DNA of 30,000 nt from Chromera velia (Eukaryota; Sar; Chromeraceae): the NCBI GenBank assembly GCA_018398765.1, contig JAHBMJ010004866.1, positions 7,501 through 37,500 of the forward strand, written 5' to 3'. Shown here piece by piece: positions 20,004 through 29,883 of the stretch (position 1 is the stretch's first letter; every line of letters starts with the position of its first letter). A model generated the notes under the pieces. That model did not search any database, was not told where the DNA came from, and saw only the letters and a program-made list of their open reading frames with translations. The position numbers and the translations under genes were made by a program.

Positions 20004-21033
20004 GGAGGACAAAAGAAATGGGCACGTCGAGCACCATCGCGAAGGCAGCTGGACCCGCCTTCTCCAGCATCAGGCTCACGGTGAAGAACGCCTGCGCTCC
20101 GAACGCACATCCACCCATGAGGACCGACATACCCCACCCCTCCCACAAAGGTACCCCCGAAAGTTCGGAAATAGACGGTCTCATCACGCTCCACGACAGC
20201 ATTACAATGACAGCAATCAGACAGGCAGATGCGCCATGGGCAAATACTAGCACGCACATGGGAACATGTCGAATTTTCCGAACGCACACAAGGTCAGTTG
20301 CCCCAGCTAGAGACCGGAGGACGGCCAAGGCAACCGCCGCAGGCCTCGACAGGACAGGCCGGTCCATTGCGTCTAGGCCTGATGGCTCGAGGCCAAGGGG
20401 CGACAAAACTGGTGCCAAAAAAGGAGGGGAAGCAATGATCAAAGCCCCGACTACGGTAAGCACCCCCGCCAACCATGTGAGCCAATGCAATCGCTCCCGG
20501 AGCCAGAGCCTTCCAAGCAGCGCTGCAAGAATGGGGATCAAGCTGTTCAAGGAACTCACATCTGCGAGTGGCAGCTGTGTGAGAAGGAAGATGTAAACAT
20601 TGGCAGACATCCCGCCAAGCAACGCCCTCCCCCCCCACAGATAGATCAGCTCCCGCCGGTTCGGGGGGCCCAGCAGAGACCCAACTCCGACCACTTCTTC
20701 CCTCCCACCCCATTTTTGCCGCCGCCTCTTTCTGTAGACTTCCCAAGCCTTTTGCACCACAAAAACTGCCACTCCGAGGACAGCTTGAACTGCGCCTCTC
20801 ACTGTCACGATCACAAACGGGTTCCGAATATGTCTGGCAGCTAGCTCGCCTGCCAAAGACATCAGGGCAAAAGTAACAGCGCCCAATGAGGCACATAAAA
20901 GACCTCCAAGGGACCGGAGTGCCTTGACAGTTCGAGGTGCACATTCTGCTCTCTTCTTCTTTTCAGGACCTTCCCGCCGAACTTTGACGCTTTCAACTTC
21001 ATCGCCGTCTCCCTCAAACTGGACCCCGTTCAT
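18815..21033 (-). CDS. EamA/DMT-superfamily membrane transporter, two exons
   Basis: Exon 1 is 21033-20002 and exon 2 is 19126-18815. They join at a codon boundary (CAG then AAG) to give 447 residues. The protein has about ten hydrophobic segments in two five-helix halves, as in drug/metabolite transporters. The fourth and fifth helices (A-D-V-S-S-L-N-S-L-I-P-I-L, then W-L-R-E-R-L and a Gly-rich helix ending I-A-S-P-P-F-L) match the EamA pattern of a Pro in helix 4, an acidic L-x-E turn and a final Gly-rich helix. Arg/Lys-rich cytosolic loops and a hydrophilic C-tail of about 70 residues are present. The last helix pair lies across the intron, which supports the join. Related proteins move metabolites or nucleotide-sugars, or act in plastid or plasma membranes; the substrate cannot be told. 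It is divergent from the gene at 21694. Confidence 0.85.
19591..19723 (+). repeat. 133-bp direct repeat, copy 1
   Basis: Identical by eye to 19801-19933, from CCTTCATACC to CAGTTTCACACAC, with a CA run in front of each copy. The spacing between copies is 210 bp. Confidence 0.9.
19801..19933 (+). repeat. 133-bp direct repeat, copy 2
   Basis: Second perfect copy of 19591-19723, followed directly by the long (CA)n tract that reaches the splice donor. Confidence 0.9.
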
Positions 21034-21693
21034 TCCTCAGCTGTCACAGGCCCACTCCTAGAAAAAGCAAAACAGAATTGAGAAAATTAGAAGAGGTGAC
21101 ATCAACCCAACCGCAATCTGTGCTGAAATCGGGTGAACGAACACCACTCGTGCACAGTTTTATTTCCGAGACTTGCCGTCTCCCATTTCCCGTCTCTCAC
21201 TGCTCAACTCACCGTTGCAGTTCGTAAGTCGAGCATGCTTGACGTTGAAGCAACGGGATCTCTGCATTGATGCTTTTTTTTGTGAGATCAAGCCATATCA
21301 AGCCGCGATTCAAGCGTGGATCGTTGTTAGAGATCCCAGCTGTACATGACGATTGAAACGGGCAGTGACAGTCACACGCGCCGAAAATGATGGACACCGT
21401 CACTAGCTTAGACGGTAGATTTTTTGGGTAGAATCGTTCACAGCTAGCTTTTGTCTTTCCGGGACCATGAGAAGGCCGCCGTACCTGCGTGCTGTGCGGG
21501 GCCAGAAAGCTGACGACTCGGAGTTTAATAGGGTAGAAACGGCCTGATCCTCTGTCAGAGACACCTGCATGATGCTCAGTGTGAAACTGAGAAAGCTTTC
21601 GAGTTGTGTGTAGTGATCAGTTTATTCTCATTTCGGTGCTCTTGAAATGCTTCGTGGTTGAGTTCGTGACAAGTTGATCTGCTGGTGTTGGTC
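21034..21693. promoter_or_regulatory. Divergent intergenic region between transporter and glycine-repeat membrane protein
   Basis: About 660 bp separate the two divergent start codons, so this stretch must hold both promoters and 5' leaders. I see no TATA box or named motif that I would defend. The assignment is by position only. Confidence 0.4.
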
Positions 21694-24649
21694 ATGTATC
21701 GTGGTCTTTCGAAGTCCAAGGGGGGATACGCTCCTGGAGGGCTTGAGTATGAAGGGAAAGAGAAGTTTAGCGGTTCCCGGCGTGGTGCCAGTGGAGTCTT
21801 CAGCGACCAGATCACATGGGTACTGCTCCTATTCTGTGCAATGGTAAGTCTGGACATTCGGACTGTATGTGACTTCGCACTCTAGGGCTGTTCACGTAGG
21901 TGTCTCCACTTCGTCTCTCTGACTTTCTTGCTTGCAGTTTATCTTCTTCCACTTGGCCCTGGACAGCCCTGCTGCCTCTTCACTGAGCCCCAACGAGGCA
22001 CTCAGAGACGCCTTCCCCCGTGACAGGTTTGCACCTGTTGCCATGGGGGCAGTAAAGAAGCCCTGGATGCCTGCTGAGGAGCCAGGTAAGCTGTTTCGCA
22101 GACAGGAGACGGCGTGAAGTTGAGCGCTGTGGTTCACAGGTTCTCACGTCCCCGTCTCCTGTGATGTCTTCTCTGCAGCTTCAGACAGCGAAGATGTGGT
22201 TGTTATCGACTCCGGTGCTTCTAAACCTGTCGCTGCAGTGACAGCCGACAGGGCGGGTTTCCATCCTCGTTCTCCGTCTACAACTGCAGAGGAGGACTTT
22301 GTGTCCACTCCTCAAAAGCAGCAGCAAGACTCGAATGACACTCCTGCAGAGGGGGGTCTCCCCTTGCCTCACCAAGCAGAGAAGAACTCCAACGCATGGG
22401 ACATGCTCCCTCCCATCGGGGAGCCTGTTCAAGAGGAGCCACCGGCATCCCAACCTCCAGTCCCCCCCCCGTCTCGTGTGAGTGTGGTGGACGAAGAGGA
22501 GGAAGGCCTTGTGAGAGCAGAGCAGATTCGGAAGGCGAGTCAGCGGGAAAATGTGGTTGTGGGAAGACCGGGAAGAGAGGATAAGTCACGAATGAACCCC
22601 CCCAACCGTCCCGGCAGTGAGAGTCTGACTGCAGAGTCAGGTTCCGGTGTTTCTGTCTCTCCCAAGTTGTCTCGTCATTCTGATCCTTCAGAAGAGTTTG
22701 CTGCCAGACGTGCAGAGGCAGAGAGGGTGAGAGAGTCCCCATGGGGAGCGGAAAGGCTGCAGCAGTCTCGGGAGACGGCCGCATCAGATGCCGCAAAGAA
22801 GGAGGAGGAGGAGAACCCCGTGACCCGCATGTCCTCCCTTGCAGAGGCAGTGCAGCGTGAGAGGGCCCTCATGAAAGAGGAGAAAGACATCCAGAGCCCT
22901 GGAGAAGAAGTAAAGACAGCATCTGACCGATCCTCCCCCCGTCGCACCCCTTCCTCTTCTTCCTCAGCCCGTCTCCAGGAAGATTCCAATCTGTCTGCCG
23001 ACAAGGATCTCGCGTCTCTTTTCGGAAGGGATGACAGGGAGGAACCTGAACAGCCGTCTGCAGAAAGAGGGAAGCCAACCTCACAAGAGATGGCTGACCC
23101 CTCAATTGACCGTCAGGGGTCCCTGTCCGACCGCAAACGTCACCGCTACAACCCCTTCGGGGAGGATGACGAGGTACAGGACCACAACAATTTCCACCTG
23201 AAGACCGACATGAAGGACCTGGCAGAGACCCCCCCTGTCATGCAGAAGAGGGTCACAGAACCTGAACAAGCACAAGGAAGGGGGGGAGGAAAGAAGTACA
23301 TGGAAGAGGATGACAGGACTGGGAGGGTGGTGAAAGAGAAGGGTGAAGACAGCAGAGGAGGGCAGAAAAAGACCAGTCGGGAAGTAGACGATGATTTATT
23401 GAGTAGTCTGGCGGGAGGATTCCATCCCAGAAAGGGGGGGAGAGGAGTAGGAGACTCTGCCGAGGAGGGAAGGGAAGATCCTATGGAGTATATGCGAAAG
23501 GCAATGGGGGGAGGTGGAAGAGGTTCAGGTCCCTCGAAGGGAGGAGACGGAGGGACGGACCCTCAGGAACTTCTGAATCAGATTCTTGGGAAAGCGGCGG
23601 GTCGCAGGGGGGGAAGTGGGGGGAGTGGAAAGGAAGAACAACAGAACAATCCTGCCGATTTTTTGAAGCATTTGATGGGGGGTGCAGGTGGAGAGCAGAT
23701 GAAAGGGGGCGGCCCTGAGGAGTTTTTCAAACAAATGATGGGAGGGGCAGGAGGGGACGCTGGACGCGTCCGCTCCGAGGGCCGCACTGGAGAGGTGCGA
23801 AGTGAGAAGCCGGTGGAAGAAGAAGGGGTGAATTTGAAGGATGAGTCTGGTTCGAAGAATGGGAAGAGAGATCCGGCTGAGCTTCTCCAACAGCTCATGG
23901 GAGGGGGGAAGGGAGGAGGGAAGGGAGGTAACCCTGCAGACTTCCTCCATCAATTGATGGGGGGAGGGGGGGAGATGGGCAGAGGGGGAAGTCAAAGAGG
24001 AAGATCACAAGAAGAGAAGGGAGGAGGTGAGCATGACCCTGCAGACTTCCTCAAGCAATTGATGGGAGGTGCAGGCGGGGGTGGGGGGGGGAGTCCTTTA
24101 GGAGTCCCCCGCCTTGAGAAGGGTGGCCACGGCATGTCTGAGGGAGGTGCAGCCAGGGGTGGAAGTAACCCCGAGGATATGTTGAAGCAGCTCTTTGGCG
24201 GAGGGGGTTCTGCAGGGGGGTTGGGAGGAAGGGGAGGATTTGGTGGGGAGGACATGTTCGGTGGCAAGAACGGAGGTCGAGGTCCGTTGGGTTTTGGGGG
24301 GGGAGATTCTCAGGTCGGGGTTAGCGATCACCGTGACCTTGGCCGAGCCTCACAGAGAGGTGTTGAGGAGTCTGGTCAAAGGACTTCTCGGAAGTCGATG
24401 GGAGACGATTTTGGAAGTGGAATGGATTCGAGGCAAGACTATCGACGTCAGCGAAGTGCTGATGCTCATGGCGGTATTGGTGAGAGAAGCTCTGGGAGCG
24501 GGGGAAAGATGGGGGGAAATTCTCTTGGGTCGGGGGATGGCGGTTGGGGGGGTCGGGAGGATCCCTTCGGGCTGCAGCGAGGGGGGGGACAACATGGAGG
24601 GTATGGTCGTGGAGGGTTTGCTGATGAAGGCGAAGATCAGTGGATTTAG
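21694..24649 (+). CDS. Single-pass membrane protein with Gly-spaced [N/D]P-x-D/E-F-L repeats, three exons
   Basis: Exons are 21694-21843, 21938-22085 and 22179-24649, with donors GTAAGT and GTAAGC and acceptors TTGCAG and CTGCAG. Phases match and the product is 922 residues. One membrane helix spans about residues 40-60, interrupted by intron 1. The first 39 residues are basic and probably cytosolic. Residues about 100-520 are Ser/Glu/Arg/Pro-rich and look disordered. From about 530 to 780 come eight copies of a 12-residue unit, [N/D/G]-P-x-[D/E]-[F/L/M/Y]-[L/F/M]-x-[Q/K/H]-x-[M/L/F]-G-G, each a short amphipathic helix between Gly runs. A Gly-rich tail ends D-Q-W-I. There is no enzyme domain and I do not recognise the family. 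The repeats could bind a partner or self-assemble. The start chosen is the first ATG of exon 1. Confidence 0.8.
23466..24222 (+). repeat. Eight coding repeats of the NPADFLKQLMGG type
   Basis: Units begin with DPMEYM, DPQELL, NPADFL, GPEEFF, DPAELL, NPADFL, DPADFL and NPEDML. They are separated by 8-60 residues rich in Gly. The spacing is irregular and the units differ at silent sites, so this is an old, protein-level repeat and not a fresh DNA duplication. Confidence 0.85.
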
Positions 24650-25440
24650 TCGTTGAAACAACTGAAGCTGTTATTCAATTTACATGGTACACAAGCAGAA
24701 TTCTTTCGTTTTTGAAACTTGAAACTGATTCATGTTTGTCGGAAAACTTGCATCTTCCAGATGTTGCTGTGGATTTTGCACCAGATTTTGCATCGTGTTG
24801 TTCAATGCATGGTAACGTTAATGGCCATGGCGGATCCAGAGAAATGTTCATGGTGGGGGAAGCGGCTTATGTATATAAACTAGACATATCATATGGCTCG
24901 ATCTTTTTTTTTTTGCGCATGCTGACATACAACCCGATGGGCGGGCAAGGTGGGCTGCCTGTTGGTTGCTCTGATAGAAAGCTGTGCACCTATGAAGCCT
25001 GCTACCGGTGTGTAGATGATTTTATTCATCGGCTCTCTGTCTGCCCCCGATGGACTGCTGAACAAGGCTTTTTGCAGTGGTTGGCATTAATTCAATCAGA
25101 CCGCTTCACTCGTTGTGACTCACCCTTTGCATCCGCCTCCTTTTCTGATCTGGGGGTTCGCAAGCTCATCACATCGCTCTTGCGCTCTCAACCCTCTTTC
25201 CTCTTTATGATTTCTCGTCATATTGTAGTAAATGATTGATTAGATTAAGTTCAAATAACTGTCGTCCACTTAGCTTGCAACTGGCACAATTGAACAGACC
25301 CATGCATGTATGATGATAATGATGATTGAGGGTTAAATCCTAGATCTAGCGACGCCAGATCCCAAGCTACTAACAAGGTTTGAGGACATGTATGCGCTGC
25401 CCGGGAGTTCTAACTCCACCTCTAGCTCCACCTAGGGTTT
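24650..25440. other. 3' flank of the membrane-protein gene
   Basis: A plus-strand open frame of 199 codons (24640-25239) begins within the last codons of the upstream gene in another frame. It shows no domain and contains a T-run, and it lies where the 3' UTR should be, so I do not call it a gene. No other feature is visible. Confidence 0.5.
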
Positions 25441-25441
25441 G

Positions 25442-25443
25442 GC

Positions 25444-25473
<30 letters not shown>
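25442..25473 (+). repeat. (ATCA)n microsatellite
   Basis: About eight ATCA units in perfect tandem. Confidence 0.85.
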
Positions 25474-25474
<1 letters not shown>

Positions 25475-25625
25475 TCATATTATTATATTGATTCATATAC
25501 AAATATAATATTCAGTCATGACTTAATTTGTATAAGTCGATCCCGCGGGCCGATCGATGATCGATCTCATACATTTTCTAGGAAATACCTAAGGAAATAC
25601 GTTCTGCAGATTTATTCTAGGGATA

Positions 25626-25690
25626 GCTATCGTATCGTATCAGTATCGAATCGGTATCGTATCAGTATCGTATTGGAATTTAAGGTTCTA
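25626..25690 (+). repeat. 11-bp periodic TATCGTATCAG array
   Basis: Units TATCGTATCAG, TATCGAATCGG, TATCGTATCAG and TATCGTATTGG follow each other at 11-bp spacing. Related TATCG words continue to about 25736, including a reversed one (TCGATACTGA). Confidence 0.75.
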
Positions 25691-25740
25691 AGAAAAGGGG
25701 GTATCGTCTAGGGTATCGTCGATAATTTCGATACTGACAT

Positions 25741-26170
25741 AACATTTTTAGCGTACAAGGCTAAAACCTAGTGCAAACGGTATCATTCGTAAAACTATAA
25801 ACTTTTTGTAAAACTCTTATGTTTTTAAAGAGTCAACTTTACTTAGAAAATGGGCTCCAAAACGTTCAGAAGGCCAAACTATAAGGAGGGTTTCGCCCCT
25901 CTAACCCCCCCCTTAAAGAGAGTCAACGCATCATGAGATTTTGTTCTGCACCTAGTTCTGCATCTTAGACTGCATATTAATTGGTTGTTCTCAATTTTAA
26001 CAATTAAGCATAAAATTGTTTGAAATTTGTTTCAAATACATAAGATAATGATTAATTAATGATCATTAAATTAAATAGTGTACTAAGTGTATATCTAGGT
26101 GTTCCGAGCACATCAAAAGATCTGCAAGTACCTTGTGAGATAGCCGCAGGGTCGATTGGGCTTCCCCCTA
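25741..26170. other. AT-rich intergenic DNA
   Basis: I see no open frame of note and no recognised element in this stretch. Confidence 0.5.
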
Positions 26171-26175
26171 CAAAA

Positions 26176-26412
26176 AAGTTAAGAAATATGTTAGAAATAT
26201 ATAATAAATATGTTAAAAATATGTTAGAAATTTTATAGAAATATTATAGAAATCTCATCTAAAAAATCTATAAAAATCTGGACTACATTTCTAACTTTTT
26301 AAAGAAATCAACTCTGATTTCTTAACATTTCTATAAAATTGCATATTTCTATAAATTTCTATAAAATTTCTATAATATTTCTTACATATTTCTAACACAT
26401 TTCTTAAGATTT
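26176..26412. mobile_element. Hairpin (foldback MITE-like) element of 11-bp ATTTCTATAAA units
   Basis: The left arm (26176-26265) reads TTAGAAATAT and TATAGAAATAT. The right arm (about 26320-26412) carries the complement as ATTTCTATAAA, ATTTCTATAAT, ATTTCTTACAT and ATTTCTAACAC at 11-bp steps. The centre contains AATCTGGACTACATTTCTAA. The same centre and arm reappear in inverted orientation at 29884-30000. I could not fix a target duplication. Confidence 0.65.
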
Positions 26413-26435
26413 CTTAAGATCTTTAGAAATATTAA

Positions 26436-27068
26436 GAGTACGCAGTCTTCTTCATGCTCGACTACTACACCGGCAAATGGGACATGATGGCAGGCGCCAA
26501 CCGCAAGGTGGAAGGCGACCTGGGCGTACACCTACTCAGATGGAAGGCACGCTACGGCAGCTTTCCCAAGTCCATTGAGGCAGACAAGGCGCAGGAGTTG
26601 TGGGCAGCGGGGAGGAAATGGCATATCGCCATGGTGCCAGCGCCATCGTACTGTTATGGTCCACACGGGACGATTGACACCGCTACCCGCACAGCTCGAG
26701 TTCTAGTGCAGACTGCACTGGAAGAGCTGAACCTGCCGAAGGTCTTGTACAAGCACGTGCTCGACGGCATTTGTGAGACCTGGAACAAGACCTACAACAA
26801 ACAGATTGGCATGACTCCTGCAGAGAAACATTTGGGCTTCCCACCCGTGCGGACGTTCATGTTTAGAGATCAGGTTGTGGTAAAAACGAATGAGAAGAGC
26901 GTGGAGCTGGCAGGGGTGGAGGTTACGTATCTCCACAAAGAAAATTCTCATCTTGCCACTGTTCTCCGCAGAGCACCCGTCTTGGGTAAGGGCACAGAGA
27001 CCCACACTGTGCTCGAAGTCCACCCAGCATGGCTGAAGCTGGTCAGGCGAGGCCTGAATAAGTCATAG
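26436..27068 (+). pseudogene. Truncated copia integrase fragment
   Basis: The frame is open from before the ATG at 26454 and enters the integrase core just after the first catalytic Asp region: the F-F-M-L-D-Y-Y-T-G stretch aligns with F-F-A-L-V-D-L-R-S-G of the element at 4102. The second Asp is in E-A-D-K-A-Q-E-L. The site of the catalytic Glu reads H-G-T-I-D-T, an Asp, which would normally kill the enzyme. The C-terminal part has the expected hydrophobic blocks. It ends at an in-frame TAG (27066-27068), beyond which the frame stays open. Gag, protease and the integrase zinc finger are missing upstream, where the 11-bp repeat hairpin abuts. Confidence 0.8.
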
Positions 27069-27766
27069 CTGGGGCGCCGACAAAAGTGGGAGGTTCTAGA
27101 GGCTCGTCACTGGTCAGACATACAAGCACAGAAGCAGCAGCAGACACCACCCGTGCCCCACGGTCCGTCCCTATACCCTGTGTCCATGTTTCCGATTCCT
27201 TCTCAGTCCAGACCGCAAGAGGTCGGGGGTGCCGCCGTGCATGGCCTGGGTGTTGTGGGGTTGGAAGTCCGAGGAAGGGTTGAGGGAGACGGCAATGGAG
27301 AAGGGGTGGAGGCGCGAAAGTACAGCGGTATCTGGGCTCAAACAAGCAGAGGGGGGGCATTGCAGCCTTTCATTATCCAACAAGAAAAAGCGTGCAGGTC
27401 AATGAATTCGACCAAACGCCAGCTGGAGAAACTAGAGTCGGGGGTATGCGTCACAACAACATCAACCACCGACTCGTTGTCTCCCGCTTTCAGTGGTCCG
27501 AGGGACAGCCCTTTCCGTCTGCTCCGGAGACGGCCAACGCAGCCGTGTCTCCCGTTGTCTCTCCCGAGGCTGTGCCTGCGGTCGTCCCTCCATCCGCCTC
27601 TGCAGATGCGGCTGCTCAGCCGTCGGGGGTGAATCAAGAAGAAGAGGAGTGGGGGAGAGTGAAGGAGGAACTGTTCGGAGACAGAGCTTTGGAGATGAAA
27701 GCAGAGGAAGGGCAGGTTCAAGAAGAAGGTGGTGCCATGCTGATCGCAAAGTAGGGGCAGCCTACC
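27069..27766 (+). pseudogene. Copia integrase-RT linker, frame-disrupted
   Basis: Frame 0 remains open from the TAG at 27068 to about 27632 (Gln/Pro-rich, then Gly/Val-rich). The downstream RT uses another frame, which is open from 27392 with an Ala/Pro/Val-rich and acidic stretch and is broken by a TAG at 27752-27754. The acidic, low-complexity character matches the linker of the element at 2773-3816. At least one frameshift separates integrase from RT. Confidence 0.6.
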
Positions 27767-29365
27767 TTGCCTCAAACGCAATCTAATCGTCCGTCTCCTC
27801 CCACAAAGATCCCATACAGCCGCCGCATGCTACAGTGGGACTCTGACATCCGTAGATACTCAGAGGAATTTGGGGGAGACGCTCCGTTTCTCGCTCTGGC
27901 TAGCTTTCGAAAGGGAGCAACCATACTTCCTGCCAGCAGAGAGGAGATCGCGAGAGGGGAATTTTGGGAGGCTGACATCAAAGAGTGGGCAGCCATCCTT
28001 CACACAAAGACGATCGGAAAGCGCCGCTCACACCTTGAGCTCGCTGCTGTGCTCAACATGGGTTTTGCCAGAAACTACAAAGAAGATTTAAGCAAGGGAC
28101 CCGGGGGTAGAAAGAAGAAGACACGCATTTATGTCGCAGGGTACGATGACCTGAGGAAGGTAGACACATTCAGTGGCACTCCCAACCGCGACTGCTTTCT
28201 TCTCACCCTCCTGTATGTTGCCACTTGGGGGTTTGAGGTGGAGTTGGTAGATATCAAGAATGCATTCCTCCAGTCCCCCGACGACCATGTAAAGCGCGTG
28301 GGGGTGCGCATTCCGAAGAGTATTCCCACCATGCCTGCACAGAAGCCTTCCTTTCTCACTGAGTACTGCGATGCCGAGTGGGGAAAGATAAGGAAAGAGG
28401 CAGAGAGAGTGGTCCCAGGTCAGATCTACGAACTCAGCAATGCCCTCTACGGTACCCCTGCAGCACCCGCACTGTGGGGGAAGGAATTGAGGAGAGGGCA
28501 GGAGGAGCTGGGGTTTGTTCCTATTGAGCAGTCAATCGCAGTCAGAAGGGAGGTGGAAGACGAACCCGCACAGGACGTGCAAGCCACGCATGTGGACGAC
28601 ATTTTCGGGGCAGGGGAGAGAACGGAGGAGGCGTTCGATGTGTTAGGGGAGAAATTCAAGATCGGTTCCCGAATAAAAGTGAATGTGGGGTCCAAGGCAA
28701 ACTACATTGGGATGAACATGTACCATCCCGATATACACACCTTCGAACTCACGTCTGAGAGTTACCTTAAAGGCATTGACGTCGATGCAATTCCGGGGAA
28801 ACTGAAGAAATCCCTGTCCGAAAAAGACGTCGCTCCAGCCGAGGAGCAAGATGTGGACATGTCCCTACAGGGGGTCTATCAGGAAGCAAATGGTGTGTTG
28901 GGGTGGGCTGTTCATCTCAACTGGAGGAGAGCACTCTGGTTTTCCCTCCTCAGCAAAGCAACCACCAAACCCACCGCCCGCCATCTCTCAGCAGTCAAGA
29001 CAGCCATACACGGGTTGAAAACCCACAGAGAGCCCCTTGTCCTTCATAGTTTGAAGGGAAGAGAACTCCATCTCGCCGGCTGTTCCGATGCCATATGGAA
29101 CCGCCCAAAGTACGAAGGCAGGCAGGGGGACATGATGATGCTCAATGATGAGTCGTGGGATCTAGAACGAGATGGGCCCAAGAATGTCATCTTGTGGGAC
29201 CTATCCAAGGATAAAAGCAAGCACAGCTCGTCATCAATTGGTGAGTTGATTGCCGTCTGTCGTCTGATCAAACGCATCCCAAGGTATGCACGATTCATTC
29301 AAAAGTTGTGGGGGAGAGATCCGATCATTTCGATCTTTGTCGACAACGGGGCACTACATGATTAG
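27755..29365 (+). pseudogene. Copia reverse transcriptase and RNase H
   Basis: A 532-codon frame (ATG at 27767) covers most of RT and RNase H. RT motifs in order: K-K-K-T-R-I-Y-V-A-G-Y, W-G-F-E-V-E-L-V-D-I-K-N-A-F-L-Q (first Asp), Y-E-L-S-N-A-L-Y-G-T, T-H-V-D-D-I-F (second metal site, His in place of Tyr) and Y-I-G-M-N-M. RNase H acids appear in G-C-S-D-A-I-W, S-I-G-E-L-I-A and F-V-D-N-G-A. The frame stops at TAG 29363-29365, just before the end of RNase H. It shares H-V-D-D with the minus-strand element but is otherwise quite different, so it is a distinct copia family. It lies within a truncated element and is not expected to be active. Confidence 0.88.
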
Positions 29366-29525
29366 GTCAGATCAGGGATTTTGGACACGGACACAGCACA
29401 TGCTCGATTACGTCCTTCAGCAGATCCAGAAGTGGGGGGTGCGTATGCAGTGGATCACAAGATGTGCACAGCCGGCAAATTGTCTGTGCAAACCCATCTG
29501 GTTCACGGAATCAATCTACAAATGA
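29366..29525 (+). pseudogene. RNase H C-terminal tail of the copia element, frameshifted
   Basis: After the TAG, one frame reads T-Q-H-M-L-D-Y-V-L-Q-Q-I-Q-K-W. This fits the helix that follows the last RNase H Asp in copia elements (compare L-K-W-C-I-Q-E-L-N in the element at 1489). Another frame continues shortly after. This supports at least one small indel near 29340-29400. Confidence 0.5.
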
Positions 29526-29620
29526 AACAACTCGCAGTTTCGCTCGATTCATGCAGTATTGATCAAGCCTGTGATCTATCAAAAGATTCACTTGCTCACC
29601 TGCTCGGGGGGTGCGTGAAT

Positions 29621-29698
29621 CAGAACGGTGCAATGCGCGCGCGAATATTTGTAAACGTGCAGAACGGCGCAATGCGCGCGCGAATATTTGCAAACGTG
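29621..29698 (+). repeat. 39-bp tandem duplication with GCGCGCGC core
   Basis: Two adjacent copies start at 29621 and 29660 and differ at two positions. Each contains GCGCGCGCGAATATTTG, and a partial third start (CAGAA) follows. Confidence 0.85.
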
Positions 29699-29880
29699 CA
29701 GAAATAAAATGCATGCATGCAAAAGCATGTTTGAGGCAATTCAAATTGACGTTCATGCATTCGTGATCAATGTAAGACACAAAAGCAGACAAAGACTACT
29801 CTGGGCAACTGCCAGAGGTTTCGCGTAAGAAATAGATCTTCATGTCGATCATGTCTAGAGCGCTAGCTCTTTCTACTAGA
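29699..29880. other. Intergenic DNA after the copia remnant
   Basis: No gene or LTR is visible. ATGCATGCATGC lies at 29709-29720. Confidence 0.5.
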
Positions 29881-29883
29881 AAT

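Noticed and set aside
19239-20250. 281- and 246-residue His/Thr-rich plus-strand frames
   Set aside because: They read through (CA)n and the 133-bp duplication in the transporter intron and antisense to its exon; low complexity only.
22278-24331. Pro/Ser-rich minus-strand frames opposite the membrane-protein gene
   Set aside because: They are antisense reflections of Gly/Glu-rich coding sequence on the plus strand.
24640-25239. 199-codon plus-strand frame after the membrane-protein gene
   Set aside because: It overlaps the upstream gene's last codons in another frame, has no domain or splice support, and lies where the 3' UTR is expected.
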